Below, piece by piece: positions 35,330 to 47,193 of a stretch of 64,000 nt of DNA. A model generated the notes under the pieces. That model did not search any database. It saw nothing but the letters and a program-made list of their open reading frames with translations, and was not told the DNA's origin. Location of the stretch: NCBI RefSeq assembly GCF_004124275.1, contig NZ_CP027218.1:4033501-4097500 (forward strand), in the 5' to 3' direction. The stretch is from Pseudomonas sp. DTU12.3. GTDB lineage: Bacteria > Pseudomonadota > Gammaproteobacteria > Pseudomonadales > Pseudomonadaceae. Position 1 is the stretch's first letter; each line of letters begins with the position of its first letter. The position numbers and the translations under genes were made by a program.

Positions 35330-36010
35330 ATGCTGACTTGGTTACAACGCAATTCCCTGACTTTTCCGCCACTGGAAAAGGCCATGCGCGACCCCAACGG
35401 ACTGCTCGCCGCTGGCGGAGATCTGTCTGCCGATCGTTTGATCCAGGCGTATCGCCACGGCTGTTTTCCGTGGTTTTCCGAAGGCCAGCCGATTCTCTGG
35501 TGGTCGCCGGACCCGCGCACCGTGTTGTTTCCCGACGAACTGCATGTCTCGCGCAGCCTCGGTAAACTGTTGCGCCAGCAACGCTATCAAGTGACGTTCG
35601 ATCAGGACTTCGATGCGGTGATCCGCGCCTGCGCCGCACCCCGCGATTACGCCGACGGCACCTGGATCACGGAGGCGATGCAAGACGCTTACATCGAACT
35701 GCACCGCCGCGGCTTTGCCCACTCGGTCGAGGTTTGGGATCAGGGCGAATTGATCGGTGGCCTGTATGGCCTGGCGATGGGCCAACTGTTTTTCGGCGAG
35801 TCAATGTTCAGCCGCGCCGACAATGCCTCGAAATATGGCTTTGCCACGCTGGTACAGCACCTGAAAGACGCGGGATTCGTGCTGATCGATTGCCAGATGC
35901 CGACCGATCATCTGCACAGTCTCGGCGCCCGGGCCATTCCCCGCGACGAATTCGCTGATTATCTGGCCCGCCACCTGGATCAACCCAGTCGCGCCACCTG
36001 GGTTTGCTGA
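35330..36010 (+). CDS. aat: leucyl/phenylalanyl-tRNA-protein transferase, 226 aa
   Basis: Adds Leu or Phe to N-terminal Arg or Lys of proteins, marking them for ClpAP through ClpS. FPPLEKAMRDPNGLLAAGGDLSADRLIQAYRHGCFPWF and the WWSPDPRTVLFPDELHVSRSL blocks are diagnostic. Followed by the companion transferase bpt, and by clpA and clpS further on. Confidence 0.96.
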   Translation: MLTWLQRNSLTFPPLEKAMRDPNGLLAAGGDLSADRLIQAYRHGCFPWFSEGQPILWWSPDPRTVLFPDELHVSRSLGKLLRQQRYQVTFDQDFDAVIRACAAPRDYADGTWITEAMQDAYIELHRRGFAHSVEVWDQGELIGGLYGLAMGQLFFGESMFSRADNASKYGFATLVQHLKDAGFVLIDCQMPTDHLHSLGARAIPRDEFADYLARHLDQPSRATWVC

Positions 36011-36067
36011 GCGACTTTTGCGCGCGTGGCTTACACTTAATTCACCAGCTTATCCCGAGGGTTGATC

Positions 36068-36775
36068 ATGACCGAGTTGGCGCGTTTGAAGTTCTATGCC
36101 ACTCAGCCTCACTCTTGCAGTTATCTGCCCGAGGAGCAGGCCACGACCCTGTTTCTCGACCCGAGTCAGCCCATGGATGTGCACGTCTACGCAGACCTGT
36201 CGGAAATGGGCTTTCGTCGCAGCGGCGATCATCTGTACCGGCCGCATTGCCAGAATTGCAATGCGTGCGTGCCTGCGCGCATTCCGGTCGCGCAGTTCAC
36301 CCCCAATCGTCAGCAGAAACGCATTTTCAAACGCAATGCCGATTTGCAGGTGCGCCCGGCCAAACCGCAGTTCAGCGAAGAATATTTCGATCTGTACCAG
36401 CGCTACATCGAACAACGCCATGCCGACGGCGATATGTACCCGCCGAGCCGTGATCAATTCTCGACGTTTCTGGTGCGCGACCTGCCGTTCTCGCGCTTTT
36501 ACGAGTTCCGACTCGACGGACGGTTGCTGGCTGTGGCGGTGACCGATTTGCTGCCCAACGGTTTGTCGGCGGTGTACACCTTCTACGAACCTGACGAAGA
36601 GCGGCGCAGCCTCGGGCGTTTCGCGATCCTGTGGCAGATCGGCGAGAGCCAGCGTCTCGGGCTTGAAGCGGTTTACCTGGGTTACTGGATCAAGAACTGC
36701 AAAAAGATGAACTACAAGACGCAATATCGGCCCATCGAATTGCTGATTAATCAGCGCTGGGTCATCCTCAACTAA
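36068..36775 (+). CDS. bpt: aspartate/glutamate leucyltransferase Bpt, 235 aa
   Basis: ATE1-related transferase adding Leu to N-terminal Asp or Glu. N-terminal cysteines and CQNCNACVPARIPVAQF (zinc- or redox-type motif), then RYIEQRHADGDMYPP and the GNAT-like C-terminal half (YLGYWIKNCKKMNYKTQYRPIELL). Start ATG 36068 with GAGGG upstream. Confidence 0.94.
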   Translation: MTELARLKFYATQPHSCSYLPEEQATTLFLDPSQPMDVHVYADLSEMGFRRSGDHLYRPHCQNCNACVPARIPVAQFTPNRQQKRIFKRNADLQVRPAKPQFSEEYFDLYQRYIEQRHADGDMYPPSRDQFSTFLVRDLPFSRFYEFRLDGRLLAVAVTDLLPNGLSAVYTFYEPDEERRSLGRFAILWQIGESQRLGLEAVYLGYWIKNCKKMNYKTQYRPIELLINQRWVILN

Positions 36776-36793
36776 ACCCGCGCCCTAAACCCC

Positions 36794-36823
36794 TTGGCGT
36801 AAACCCCATTTTTCGGGCACAAT
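36794..36823 (+). promoter_or_regulatory. candidate sigma-70 promoter of infA
   Basis: TTGGCG, an 18-bp spacer, then CACAAT, about 65 bp upstream of the infA start. Weak -10. Confidence 0.4.
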
Positions 36824-36887
36824 GCACGCCGCTTTTGCCTGGCGCAGTTGCACCGGGCCATTCATTGGATACCGAGGGCTTTACTGC

Positions 36888-37106
36888 ATGTCGAAAGAAG
36901 ACAGCTTCGAAATGGAAGGCACTGTCGTCGACACCCTGCCCAACACCATGTTTCGTGTGGAGTTGGAAAATGGGCACGTCGTAACCGCGCATATTTCCGG
37001 CAAGATGCGCAAGAACTACATTCGTATTCTTACCGGTGACAAAGTGCGCGTCGAGCTGACGCCCTATGACTTGAGCAAAGGGCGCATTACTTACCGCGCT
37101 CGTTAA
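36888..37106 (+). CDS. infA: translation initiation factor IF-1, 72 aa
   Basis: S1/OB-fold protein binding the ribosomal A site: the complete family sequence [20 protein letters not shown]...KGRITYRAR at the standard length of 72 residues. Confidence 0.97.
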
Positions 37107-37120
37107 TCAAGTCAATACAG

Positions 37121-37147
37121 AACGCCCGGTTTATGCCGGGCGTTTTT
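37121..37147 (+). terminator. infA terminator
   Basis: AACGCCCGGTTTATGCCGGG CGTTTTT: 8-bp GC stem with T-run, 15 bp after the infA stop. Confidence 0.92.
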
Positions 37148-37181
37148 GTTTGTCCGCGTTTTGGGTTTTAGTCTTGTGTTT

Positions 37182-38033
37182 ATATCCGTTGCTGCGGTAA
37201 CGGCTTCTTAGGGTTTCGCCCTTACGGCGAGTCACCTTTTCCAAACGCCGAAAAGGTAACCCAAAAGGCTTTGCCCCGGCGTACGGCACTTCGCTGAGGC
37301 TCAGTGTTCCCTCGCTACGGTGTCCATCCGGGGGCATCGCCTACGGTTTGCTTCGCTGCACCTCCTCTCGATGTGTGCGGCTGCGCCGCACGGCGCTGCG
37401 CGCCTAACCCCCGGATGGACACCTACGCTCGGCCTGCCGATGGGGCAAAAGATCAAAAGCCGAAGCCAAAACAAGATCACAAGCCAGATCAAGAGCCCCT
37501 CACCCTAGCCCTCCCGAAACGTCGGACCGCCCGTAGGGAGAGGGGACTGACCGCGGTGTTTGGGGAAGGTACGCCGACATGCGATACCGCGTTGAGCTCA
37601 GGTTTTGAAAAGCCCACAAATCGGCTCCCTCTCCCTCGGGAGAGGGTTGGGCGGGCGGCGTTCCGATGAAGGGCAGCTCCAACGCAAATCCAAAGCCGGC
37701 CACGCTTTGCCCCTCACCACTCAACAGGATGAGCGTTAGCTCGGCTGCAGCTTTTGATCTGTAAGGCGACGTCGGAAGGCTGAGTGGAGGGATTGATCCG
37801 GGCGTGGGAGCGCAGCGACCGTTTGGCGCAGCCAAACACAGCGAGAGGAGGTGCAGCGAAGCAAACCGTAGGCGCTGCGCCCGGATCGATCCCGGAGCGA
37901 AGGAACCCCGAGCCCCAGCGAGCGGGCCGCACGCAGGAGCAAGCCTTTTTGGTTACTTTTTCGGCGTCTGGAAAAAGTGACCCGCCGTAAGGGCGGAACC
38001 CTAAGCAGCCGTTGCCGCAGCAACGGATATATA
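37182..38033. repeat. about 850-bp nested inverted-repeat element, non-coding
   Basis: The left arm (from CCGTTGCTGCGGTAACGGCT, near 37185-37290) reappears inverted at about 37935-38030 (AAGCAGCCGTTGCCGCAGCA). Inside, GGTGTCCATCCGGGGGC...CCCCCGGATGGACACC (37319-37425) forms its own palindrome, and a related block containing GGAGGTGCAGCGAAGCAAAC sits inverted near 37795-37895. The centre holds a third repeat bounded by CCCTCACCCTAGCCCTCCCG (37498) and CGGGAGAGGGTTGGG (37665). No transposase or credible gene; open frames here have no family features. Confidence 0.85.
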
Positions 38034-38091
38034 CCCAAAAGCAAAAGGCACCCGAAGGCGCCTTTAGCTTTACAGCATCAGCCAAAAACCA

Positions 38092-40362
38092 TCAGGCCAT
38101 CTCTGCGGTGGTCTCGAAGTCAAACGTCAACTCGCCATCCTTGATGTCGATGTGCACCACACCGCCATGCTCGGCCAGCTCGCCAAACAGAATTTCCTCT
38201 GCCAGCGGACGCTTGATCTTGTCCTGGATCAGACGCGCCATTGGACGTGCGCCCATTGCCGAGTCGTAACCACCAGCCGCGAGCCAACTGCGCGCCGCGT
38301 CGGTCACTTCCAGCAACACACGCTTGTCTTCCAGTTGCGCCTGAAGCTCGGTAAGGAACTTGTCCACCACACTTTTGATGACCTCATGACTGAGGCGACC
38401 AAACTGGATAATGGTGTCCAGACGGTTACGGAATTCCGGCGTGAAGCTCTTCTTGATCACTTCCATCGCATCGGACGAGTGGTCCTGATGGGTGAAACCG
38501 ATCGAAGCACGCGCCGCCGTTTCGGCACCGGCGTTGGTGGTCATGATCACGATCACGTTGCGGAAGTCCGCCTTGCGCCCGTTGTTGTCGGTCAGCGTAC
38601 CGTGGTCCATGACCTGCAACAGCAGGTTGAAGACTTCCGGATGCGCCTTCTCGATCTCATCGAGCAACAATACGCAGTGCGGCTGCTTGGTGATCGCTTC
38701 GGTCAACAGACCGCCCTGATCGAAACCGACATAGCCTGGAGGCGCACCGATCAGACGCGATACGGTGTGACGCTCCATGTACTCGGACATGTCGAAGCGA
38801 ACGAGTTCGATCCCCAACGCCTTGGCCAGTTGCCGCGCGGCTTCGGTTTTACCGACACCGGTCGGCCCTGCGAACAGGAACGATCCGACTGGCTTGTCAG
38901 GCGATTTAAGCCCGGCACGCGACAGTTTGATTGCAGTCGACAGCGAATCGATCGCGGCGTCCTGACCAAACACCGTTAGCTTCAGGTCTCGCTCCAGGTT
39001 ACGCAGCAGTTCCTTGTCGGAGCTGGTGACGTGCTTCGGCGGAATCCGCGCGATTTTCGCGACGATGTCTTCGACATGCGGCACTTCGATACGCTTGGCG
39101 CGCTTCTCGACCGGCTGCAAGCGTTGATAGGCGCCCGCCTCGTCAATCACATCAATGGCCTTGTCCGGCATGTGCCGGTCATTGATGTAGCGCGATGCCA
39201 GTTCAGCAGCTGCACGCAGCGCTTCGTCGCTGTATTCGATGTTGTGGTGCTGCTCGAAACGCCCTTTCAGGCCGCGCAGGATACCAATGGTGTCTTCCAC
39301 CGATGGTTCGACGACATCGACCTTCTGGAAGCGACGCGCCAGGGCACGATCCTTCTCGAAGATCCCGCGAAACTCCTGGAACGTGGTCGAACCGATGCAG
39401 CGAATGTCGCCAGACGACAGCAGCGGCTTGAGCAGATTCGAAGCGTCCATGACCCCGCCCGACGCAGCGCCCGCACCAATAATGGTGTGGATCTCGTCGA
39501 TGAAGAGTATGGCTTGCGGACGTTTCTTCAGTTCATTGAGCAGCGCTTTGAAGCGCTTCTCGAAATCACCGCGATACTTGGTGCCCGCGAGCAGAGCACC
39601 GAGATCAAGCGAATAAACCACGCTACCGGCCAGCAGATCCGGCACCTGGTTGTCGACAATACGCTTGGCCAGGCCTTCGGCAATCGCGGTTTTACCCACG
39701 CCTGCTTCACCGACCAGCAGCGGATTGTTCTTGCGTCGACGCGCGAGAATCTGCGCGACACGCTCGACTTCCGATTCGCGGCCTACCAGCGGATCGATGC
39801 GACCCTGGCGTGCGAGTTCGTTGAGGTTGCTGGCATAAGCATCCAGAGGATTGCCTGAAGAAGAAGACTCACCGCCCTCGTCGTCCTGCATATCTTGTTC
39901 ACCTTCAGAGTGATCGCCATGCCCAGGCACTTTGGAAATGCCGTGAGCGATGTAGTTGACGACATCGATGCGCGCAACGCTCTGCTGTTTCAGCAGGAAC
40001 ACTGCCTGACTCTCTTGCTCACTGAAGATTGCAACCAGCACGTTGGCGCCAGTTACTTCGCGTTTGCCCGAGCTCTGTACGTGGAAAACAGCACGTTGCA
40101 ATACACGCTGGAAGCCCAGGGTTGGCTGGGTTTCGCGATCTTCGTCATGAACGGGGATCAGTGGCGTGGTGGAGTCGATGAACTCCTGCAGGTCATGCTT
40201 GAGTTTGTCGAGGTTCGCGCCGCAGGCACGCAAAACGGTGGCGGCAGCCTCATTGTCCAATAAGGCCAGCAAAAGGTGTTCGACGGTCATGAATTCATGA
40301 CGCTTCGAACGAGCCTCCTTGAAGGCAAGATTGAGGGTGACTTCGAGCTCGCGGTTTAACAT
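38092..40362 (-). CDS. clpA: ATP-dependent Clp protease ATPase subunit ClpA, 756 aa
   Basis: Class I AAA+ unfoldase for ClpP. N-domain (MLNRELEVTLNLAFKEARSKRHEFMTVEHLLLALLD), a first ATPase with GEAGVGKTAIAEGLA, a second with GPTGVGKTEAARQLA and GYVGFDQGG pore loop, and the short acidic linker (GHGDHSEGEQDMQDDEGGESSSS) of ClpA. Starts 30 bp after clpS on the same strand. Confidence 0.96.
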   Translation of the reverse strand: MLNRELEVTLNLAFKEARSKRHEFMTVEHLLLALLDNEAAATVLRACGANLDKLKHDLQEFIDSTTPLIPVHDEDRETQPTLGFQRVLQRAVFHVQSSGKREVTGANVLVAIFSEQESQAVFLLKQQSVARIDVVNYIAHGISKVPGHGDHSEGEQDMQDDEGGESSSSGNPLDAYASNLNELARQGRIDPLVGRESEVERVAQILARRRKNNPLLVGEAGVGKTAIAEGLAKRIVDNQVPDLLAGSVVYSLDLGALLAGTKYRGDFEKRFKALLNELKKRPQAILFIDEIHTIIGAGAASGGVMDASNLLKPLLSSGDIRCIGSTTFQEFRGIFEKDRALARRFQKVDVVEPSVEDTIGILRGLKGRFEQHHNIEYSDEALRAAAELASRYINDRHMPDKAIDVIDEAGAYQRLQPVEKRAKRIEVPHVEDIVAKIARIPPKHVTSSDKELLRNLERDLKLTVFGQDAAIDSLSTAIKLSRAGLKSPDKPVGSFLFAGPTGVGKTEAARQLAKALGIELVRFDMSEYMERHTVSRLIGAPPGYVGFDQGGLLTEAITKQPHCVLLLDEIEKAHPEVFNLLLQVMDHGTLTDNNGRKADFRNVIVIMTTNAGAETAARASIGFTHQDHSSDAMEVIKKSFTPEFRNRLDTIIQFGRLSHEVIKSVVDKFLTELQAQLEDKRVLLEVTDAARSWLAAGGYDSAMGARPMARLIQDKIKRPLAEEILFGELAEHGGVVHIDIKDGELTFDFETTAEMA

Positions 40363-40392
40363 AGCTTCACCTCATACCCAAGTGGTCGGCGA

Positions 40393-40776
40393 TTAACCGT
40401 CCTTCTCGATTTCACAGAGTAGCGGATGCTGGCTTTCCCTGGCGTACTGGTTGACCTGCATGGCCTTTGTCTCGGCGATGTCGCGGGTAAACACTCCACA
40501 TACTGCCCGTCCTTCTGTGTGGACGGCCAGCATGACCTTGGTCGCCAGCTCGCGATTCAGGTTAAAAAACACCTCGAGCACTTCGACGACGAAATCCATC
40601 GGTGTGTAGTCATCGTTGAACAAAACCACCTTGTACATCGGCGGCGCCTGTAATGCAGGCTTTGCTTCCTGAACAGCAACGCCCGCCGAATCGTCGTCGT
40701 GTTCCTCCGGGTGATCCTTTTGGAGAGTCGGGCGATCCTGATTGAATGTTAGTCGAATCTGGCTGATTGCATGCAT
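40393..40776 (-). CDS. clpS: ClpA adaptor ClpS (N-recognin), 127 aa
   Basis: Binds N-degrons and delivers them to ClpA. The core PPMYKVVLFNDDYTPMDFVVEVLEVFFNLNRELATKVMLAVHTEGRAVCGVFTRDIAETKA includes the Asn-Asp pocket residues; the N-terminal extension is long and acidic (EEHDDDSAG). Confidence 0.96.
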   Translation of the reverse strand: MHAISQIRLTFNQDRPTLQKDHPEEHDDDSAGVAVQEAKPALQAPPMYKVVLFNDDYTPMDFVVEVLEVFFNLNRELATKVMLAVHTEGRAVCGVFTRDIAETKAMQVNQYARESQHPLLCEIEKDG

Positions 40777-41000
40777 GGAAAGAAAGGTTCGTCAGTTGTG
40801 CAAATACAGTGGTGGGGGCGGTTGTCCACGTTTTCAACTCCGACTGCCCGGTCACCTTGACTATCGGGAAAACGGTGTTACAACCAATAGAGCCCACAGT
40901 GGGTAAAAAAGATCCGCGGAGTCAATCCTTTTAACGGATTAGATTGCGGATGACTTGGATGATACTCCAGCGATGGAGTCTGTTGCAGAGGGATTTGAGC

Positions 41001-41312
41001 ATGGCTGTCGGCAAGGTGAAATGGTTCAACAATGCCAAGGGATTCGGCTTTATCAATACCGACGCCCGCGAAGGCCGCGACGAGGACGGCAAAGAGATCG
41101 ACTTCTTTGCCCATTACTCCGCCATTGAAATGGACGGGTATAAAACCCTCAAGGCAGGACAAGCCGTGGTTTTCAATATTGTTCAAGGCCCCAAAGGACT
41201 GCATGCGGTCGGCATCAATGCTGTCATCGAGAAACCATCCAGTGCCGCTGAAGGCGCTGCTGTCGGCGCCGCTGCTGCTGCCGCTGCCGCGACTGCCAAA
41301 GCGATGAGCTGA
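41001..41312 (+). CDS. cspD: cold-shock-domain protein CspD, 103 aa
   Basis: Single-stranded nucleic acid binder with RNP1 KGFGFI and RNP2-like DFFAHYSAI. Differs from the compact Csp type by an inserted charged loop (DAREGRDEDGKEI) and an alanine-rich tail (AAEGAAVGAAAAAAAATAKA). Divergent from clpS, the usual place of cspD. Start ATG 41001 has GAGGG upstream. Confidence 0.92.
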   Translation: MAVGKVKWFNNAKGFGFINTDAREGRDEDGKEIDFFAHYSAIEMDGYKTLKAGQAVVFNIVQGPKGLHAVGINAVIEKPSSAAEGAAVGAAAAAAAATAKAMS

Positions 41313-41338
41313 CTGATTTACCTCTGAATACCGGCAAC

Positions 41339-41384
41339 AAAAAAACCGCCTGACTCAATTCATCGAGTCAGGCGGTTTTTGTGT
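41339..41384. terminator. bidirectional terminator between cspD and icd
   Basis: AAAAAAACCGCCTGACTCAA, then TTCATCGAGTCAGGCGGTTTTT: 11-bp perfect stem with A- and T-runs; serves both convergent genes. Confidence 0.95.
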
Positions 41385-41393
41385 GCCTGCGTT

Positions 41394-42650
41394 TTACATG
41401 TGCGAGATCAACGCATCGCCGAAGCCTGAAGACGAAACCAGTTTGGCGCCGTCCATCAGTCGTTCGAAGTCATAGGTCACTGTCTTGGCCGAGATCGCGC
41501 CGTTGGTGCCCGTGATGATCAGATCCGCCGCTTCCGTCCAGCCCATGTGGCGCAGCATCATTTCTGCCGAGAGAATCAGCGAACCCGGGTTGACCTGATC
41601 CTTGCCGGCGTACTTCGGCGCGGTACCGTGGGTCGCTTCGAACATGGCCACGGTATCGGACAGGTTGGCGCCCGGCGCGATACCGATACCGCCCACTTCT
41701 GCGGCCAAGGCGTCAGAAAGATAATCGCCGTTCAGGTTGAGGGTGGCGATCACATCGTATTCGGCCGGGCGCAGCAGGATCTGCTGGAGCATGGCGTCGG
41801 CGATGGCGTCCTTGACCACAACGTTCTTGCCGGTTTTCGGGTTCTTGAACTGCATCCACGGGCCGCCGTCGAGCAGGGTCGCGCCGAATTCTTCGGCGGC
41901 CACTTCGTAGGCCCACTCTTTGAAGGCACCTTCGGTGAACTTCATGATGTTGCCTTTGTGCACGATGGTCAGCGAATCGCGGTCATTGTCGACCACATAT
42001 TGCAGGGCCTTGCGTGCCAGGCGCTTGGTGCCTTCCAGCGAAACCGGCTTGACACCGATGCCGCAGTTTTCGTCGAAACGGATCTTGGTGACGCCCATTT
42101 CTTCTTTAAGGAATTTGATGACTTTGGTGGCTTCCGGCGAACCGGCCTTCCACTCAATGCCGGCATAGATGTCTTCGGAGTTCTCGCGGAAGATGGTCAT
42201 GTCGACGTCGCCAGGCTTTTTCACCGGGCTCGGCACACCTTCGAACCAGCGCACCGGGCGCAGGCAGACGTACAGGTCGAGTTGCTGACGCAGGGCCACG
42301 TTCAGCGAACGAATGCCGCCACCGACCGGCGTGGTCAGCGGGCCTTTGATGGAAACCACGTAATCCTTGACTGCGTCGAGGGTTTCCTGCGGCAGCCAGG
42401 TGTCCTGATCGTAAACCTGAGTGGCTTTTTCCCCGGCGTAGACTTCCATCCAGGAAATCTTGCGTTTACCGCCGTATGCCTTTTGAACTGCAGCATCGAC
42501 AACCTTGATCATCACCGGGCTGATGTCGACACCAATGCCGTCACCTTCGATGAAGGGGATGATCGGGTTATCAGGAACATTGAGAGAATGGTCTGCATTG
42601 ACGGTGATTTTGTCGCCGACGGCTGGAACCTGAATCTTCTTGTAACCCAT
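41394..42650 (-). CDS. icd: NADP-dependent isocitrate dehydrogenase, homodimeric type, 418 aa
   Basis: Oxidative decarboxylation of isocitrate in the TCA cycle. IPFIEGDGIGVDISPVM, the substrate loop with phosphorylatable serine (GIRSLNVALRQQLDLYVCLRP), and the NADP region HGTAPKYAGKDQVNPGSLILSAEMML. In E. coli the loop serine is the AceK target. Start ATG 42650 with GGAG upstream; the frame opens earlier at 42743 without support. Confidence 0.96.
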   Translation of the reverse strand: MGYKKIQVPAVGDKITVNADHSLNVPDNPIIPFIEGDGIGVDISPVMIKVVDAAVQKAYGGKRKISWMEVYAGEKATQVYDQDTWLPQETLDAVKDYVVSIKGPLTTPVGGGIRSLNVALRQQLDLYVCLRPVRWFEGVPSPVKKPGDVDMTIFRENSEDIYAGIEWKAGSPEATKVIKFLKEEMGVTKIRFDENCGIGVKPVSLEGTKRLARKALQYVVDNDRDSLTIVHKGNIMKFTEGAFKEWAYEVAAEEFGATLLDGGPWMQFKNPKTGKNVVVKDAIADAMLQQILLRPAEYDVIATLNLNGDYLSDALAAEVGGIGIAPGANLSDTVAMFEATHGTAPKYAGKDQVNPGSLILSAEMMLRHMGWTEAADLIITGTNGAISAKTVTYDFERLMDGAKLVSSSGFGDALISHM

Positions 42651-43131
42651 GCTGAACTCCATTGTTTGGATTGAACATCTGGCTTGGTTCGAGCGTAACC
42701 CAGTTAAATCAACACGCAAACCCTCTGTTCCCGGCAATCGCACAACTCGTTTCGTACAAGCCTGAAAGCAAAGGGAAAAGCGCCAAACTCAAGCATCCGC
42801 GACGACTCTACGCGCCACCCTGCCCTGCGACCTTTAGACCAATGGACGAGATTGGTTGCATATGAACCATCGGCAGATTGCCAGCTACCTATGTATAATG
42901 CCGCCCGCTGACCACAGGGTCACGACGGCTGGCCTCTCTAGTACGAGACTTTCCGCCTGATTGGTCGGGTTGTTACCGCAGCCTGACTGCTTGACGCTCT
43001 ACTGATGCACCCAACATCACCGCGAAGAATCTCGACATTCGGTTCATGGATGACTTTGAACGAACGCGCTTACCCGGCGCCCCTCGAGTTTCTGCGCACG
43101 CTTTAGCAAAGAAGAGAGAGTTAATCCGAAT
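42651..43131. other. divergent icd/idh control region
   Basis: 481 bp between the two isocitrate dehydrogenase starts. A TATAAT -10-like hexamer lies at 42894-42899, preceded by ATG; no good -35 is spaced from it. If used, the idh mRNA would have a leader of about 225 nt. No gene seen. Confidence 0.5.
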
Positions 43132-45357
<2,226 letters not shown>

Positions 45358-45374
45358 GGTTGTAGCGCGGTAAA

Positions 45375-45403
45375 CAAACCCCGGCCCTGTGCCGGGGTTT
45401 GTG
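45375..45403 (+). terminator. idh terminator
   Basis: CAAACCCCGGCCCTGTGCCG GGGTTTGTG: 9-bp stem just after the stop, moderate T-run. Confidence 0.8.
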
Positions 45404-45432
45404 TTTCCGGGTTTTATGATCACCACAAAACC

Positions 45433-45528
45433 CTGTGTGGGAGCGGGCTTGCTCGCGAATGCGGTTTATCATTCAACCTCTTCATTGACTGACCCACCGC
45501 TTTCGCGAGCAAGCCCGCTCCCACAGGG
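45433..45528. repeat. REP doublet, GGGAGCGGGCTTGCTCGCGA type
   Basis: TGTGGGAGCGGGCTTGCTCG and its inverse TTCGCGAGCAAGCCCGCTCC enclosing about 47 bp. Confidence 0.92.
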
Positions 45529-45562
45529 GATTGGGTTTCAATTCAATATTTGAGGAAGATTT

Positions 45563-46009
45563 ATGGAATGGCTCCCCCACATCACCGTTGCCACCATCGT
45601 CGAAGACAACGGTCGTTTCCTGATGGTCGAGGAACACAAGGCCGGGCGTAACGTGCTCAACCAGCCCGCCGGCCATCTCGACCCGAACGAAACCCTGATC
45701 GAAGCTGCCGTGCGTGAAACCCTCGAAGAAACCGGCTGGGACGTCGAACCCACCGGCGTCATCGGCATTTACCTGTACACCGCACCGAGCAACGGCGTGA
45801 CCTACCAGCGCGTGTGTTTCAGCGCCAAAGCCGTCAAACATCACCCGGATTACCAGCTTGACGACGGCATCGTCGGCGCCAAGTGGCTGACCCGTGACGA
45901 ATTAATCGCCCAGCGCGACCACTGGCGCAGTGAGCTGATCATCCGTTGCATCGACGATTATCTGGCGGGCAATCACTTCGGCCTCGAACTGATCCGCCCT
46001 TCTCTTTAG
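45563..46009 (+). CDS. nudJ: Nudix hydrolase (NudJ-like phosphatase), 148 aa
   Basis: Complete Nudix box GHLDPNETLIEAAVRETLEETGWDV (G-x5-E-x7-REx2EExGx). NudJ hydrolyses nucleotide phosphates including HMP-PP. Placement immediately before mnmA (59 bp) matches the purB-mnmA-nudJ neighbourhood of gamma-proteobacteria. Confidence 0.9.
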   Translation: MEWLPHITVATIVEDNGRFLMVEEHKAGRNVLNQPAGHLDPNETLIEAAVRETLEETGWDVEPTGVIGIYLYTAPSNGVTYQRVCFSAKAVKHHPDYQLDDGIVGAKWLTRDELIAQRDHWRSELIIRCIDDYLAGNHFGLELIRPSL

Positions 46010-46068
46010 CCTTGAGGCCGTGAGCCTGATAGAATCGCGTCCTTTTTCAAGACACTCATTGAATCCCT

Positions 46069-47193
46069 ATGCGTGATCCAGCCCCTTCTGACACATCCAA
46101 GAAGCGCGTCATTGTCGGCATGTCCGGCGGCGTGGACTCTTCCGTTTCCGCTCTCCTGCTGATCGAGCAGGGTTACGAGGTGGAAGGCCTGTTCATGAAG
46201 AACTGGGAAGAAGACGACGGAACGGAATACTGCACCGCCATGGACGACCTGGCGGATGCCCAGGCTGTGTGCGACAAAATCGGCATCAAGCTGCACACCG
46301 CCAACTTCGCCGCCGAGTACTGGGACAACGTGTTCGAGCACTTCCTGGCCGAATACAAGGCCGGGCGCACGCCCAACCCGGACATCCTGTGTAACCGCGA
46401 AATCAAGTTCAAGGCGTTCCTCGACTACGCCATGATGCTCGGCGCCGACCTGATCGCCACCGGCCATTACGTGCGCCGCCGTGACATCGACGGCCGTACC
46501 GAACTGCTCAAAGGCCTCGACCCGAACAAGGATCAGAGCTACTTCCTGCACGCCGTCGGCGGCGAACAGATCGCCAAGACCCTGTTCCCGGTCGGCGAAC
46601 TGGAAAAGCCCGAAGTTCGCAAAATTGCCGAAAAATACGAACTGGCGACCGCCAAGAAGAAGGATTCCACCGGGATCTGCTTTATCGGCGAACGTCGTTT
46701 CAGCGACTTCCTCAAGCAATACCTGCCGGCACAACCGGGCGAGATCAAAACCACCGAAGGCGAAGTCATCGGCCGTCACCACGGTTTGATGTACCACACC
46801 ATCGGCCAGCGTCAGGGCCTCGGCATCGGCGGTTTGAAAGACGCTGGCGATGAGCCGTGGTACGTGCTGCGCAAGGATCTCGACACCAACGAGCTGATCG
46901 TCGGCCAAGGCAACAACCATCCGTGGCTGTTCTCCGGCGCCCTGCTCGCTTCGGAAATCTATTGGGTCAACCCGATCGACCTGAGCCAGCCGCTGCGCCT
47001 CACTGCCAAGGTTCGCTATCGCCAGAGCGATCAGGCCTGCATTCTGGAAAAAACCGCCAGCGGCTACCGCGCTGTGTTCGACGAGCCGCAACGCGCGGTG
47101 ACGCCGGGCCAGTCCGTGGTGTTCTATGACGGTGAAATCTGCCTCGGCGGCGGCGTGATCGAAGTCGCCGAGCCGTGGAGCGGCCAGGCATGA
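46069..47193 (+). CDS. mnmA: tRNA-specific 2-thiouridylase MnmA, 374 aa
   Basis: Installs sulfur at C2 of wobble U34 in Lys, Glu and Gln tRNAs. PP-loop GMSGGVDSSVSALLL, nucleophile Cys in NPDILCNREIKF and second Cys in STGICFIGER. Sulfur donor is TusE, encoded at 23817. Confidence 0.97.
   Translation: MRDPAPSDTSKKRVIVGMSGGVDSSVSALLLIEQGYEVEGLFMKNWEEDDGTEYCTAMDDLADAQAVCDKIGIKLHTANFAAEYWDNVFEHFLAEYKAGRTPNPDILCNREIKFKAFLDYAMMLGADLIATGHYVRRRDIDGRTELLKGLDPNKDQSYFLHAVGGEQIAKTLFPVGELEKPEVRKIAEKYELATAKKKDSTGICFIGERRFSDFLKQYLPAQPGEIKTTEGEVIGRHHGLMYHTIGQRQGLGIGGLKDAGDEPWYVLRKDLDTNELIVGQGNNHPWLFSGALLASEIYWVNPIDLSQPLRLTAKVRYRQSDQACILEKTASGYRAVFDEPQRAVTPGQSVVFYDGEICLGGGVIEVAEPWSGQA

Noticed and set aside
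37301..38085. Small open frames between infA and clpA
   Set aside because: They lie in the palindromic element and mirror each other across its arms.
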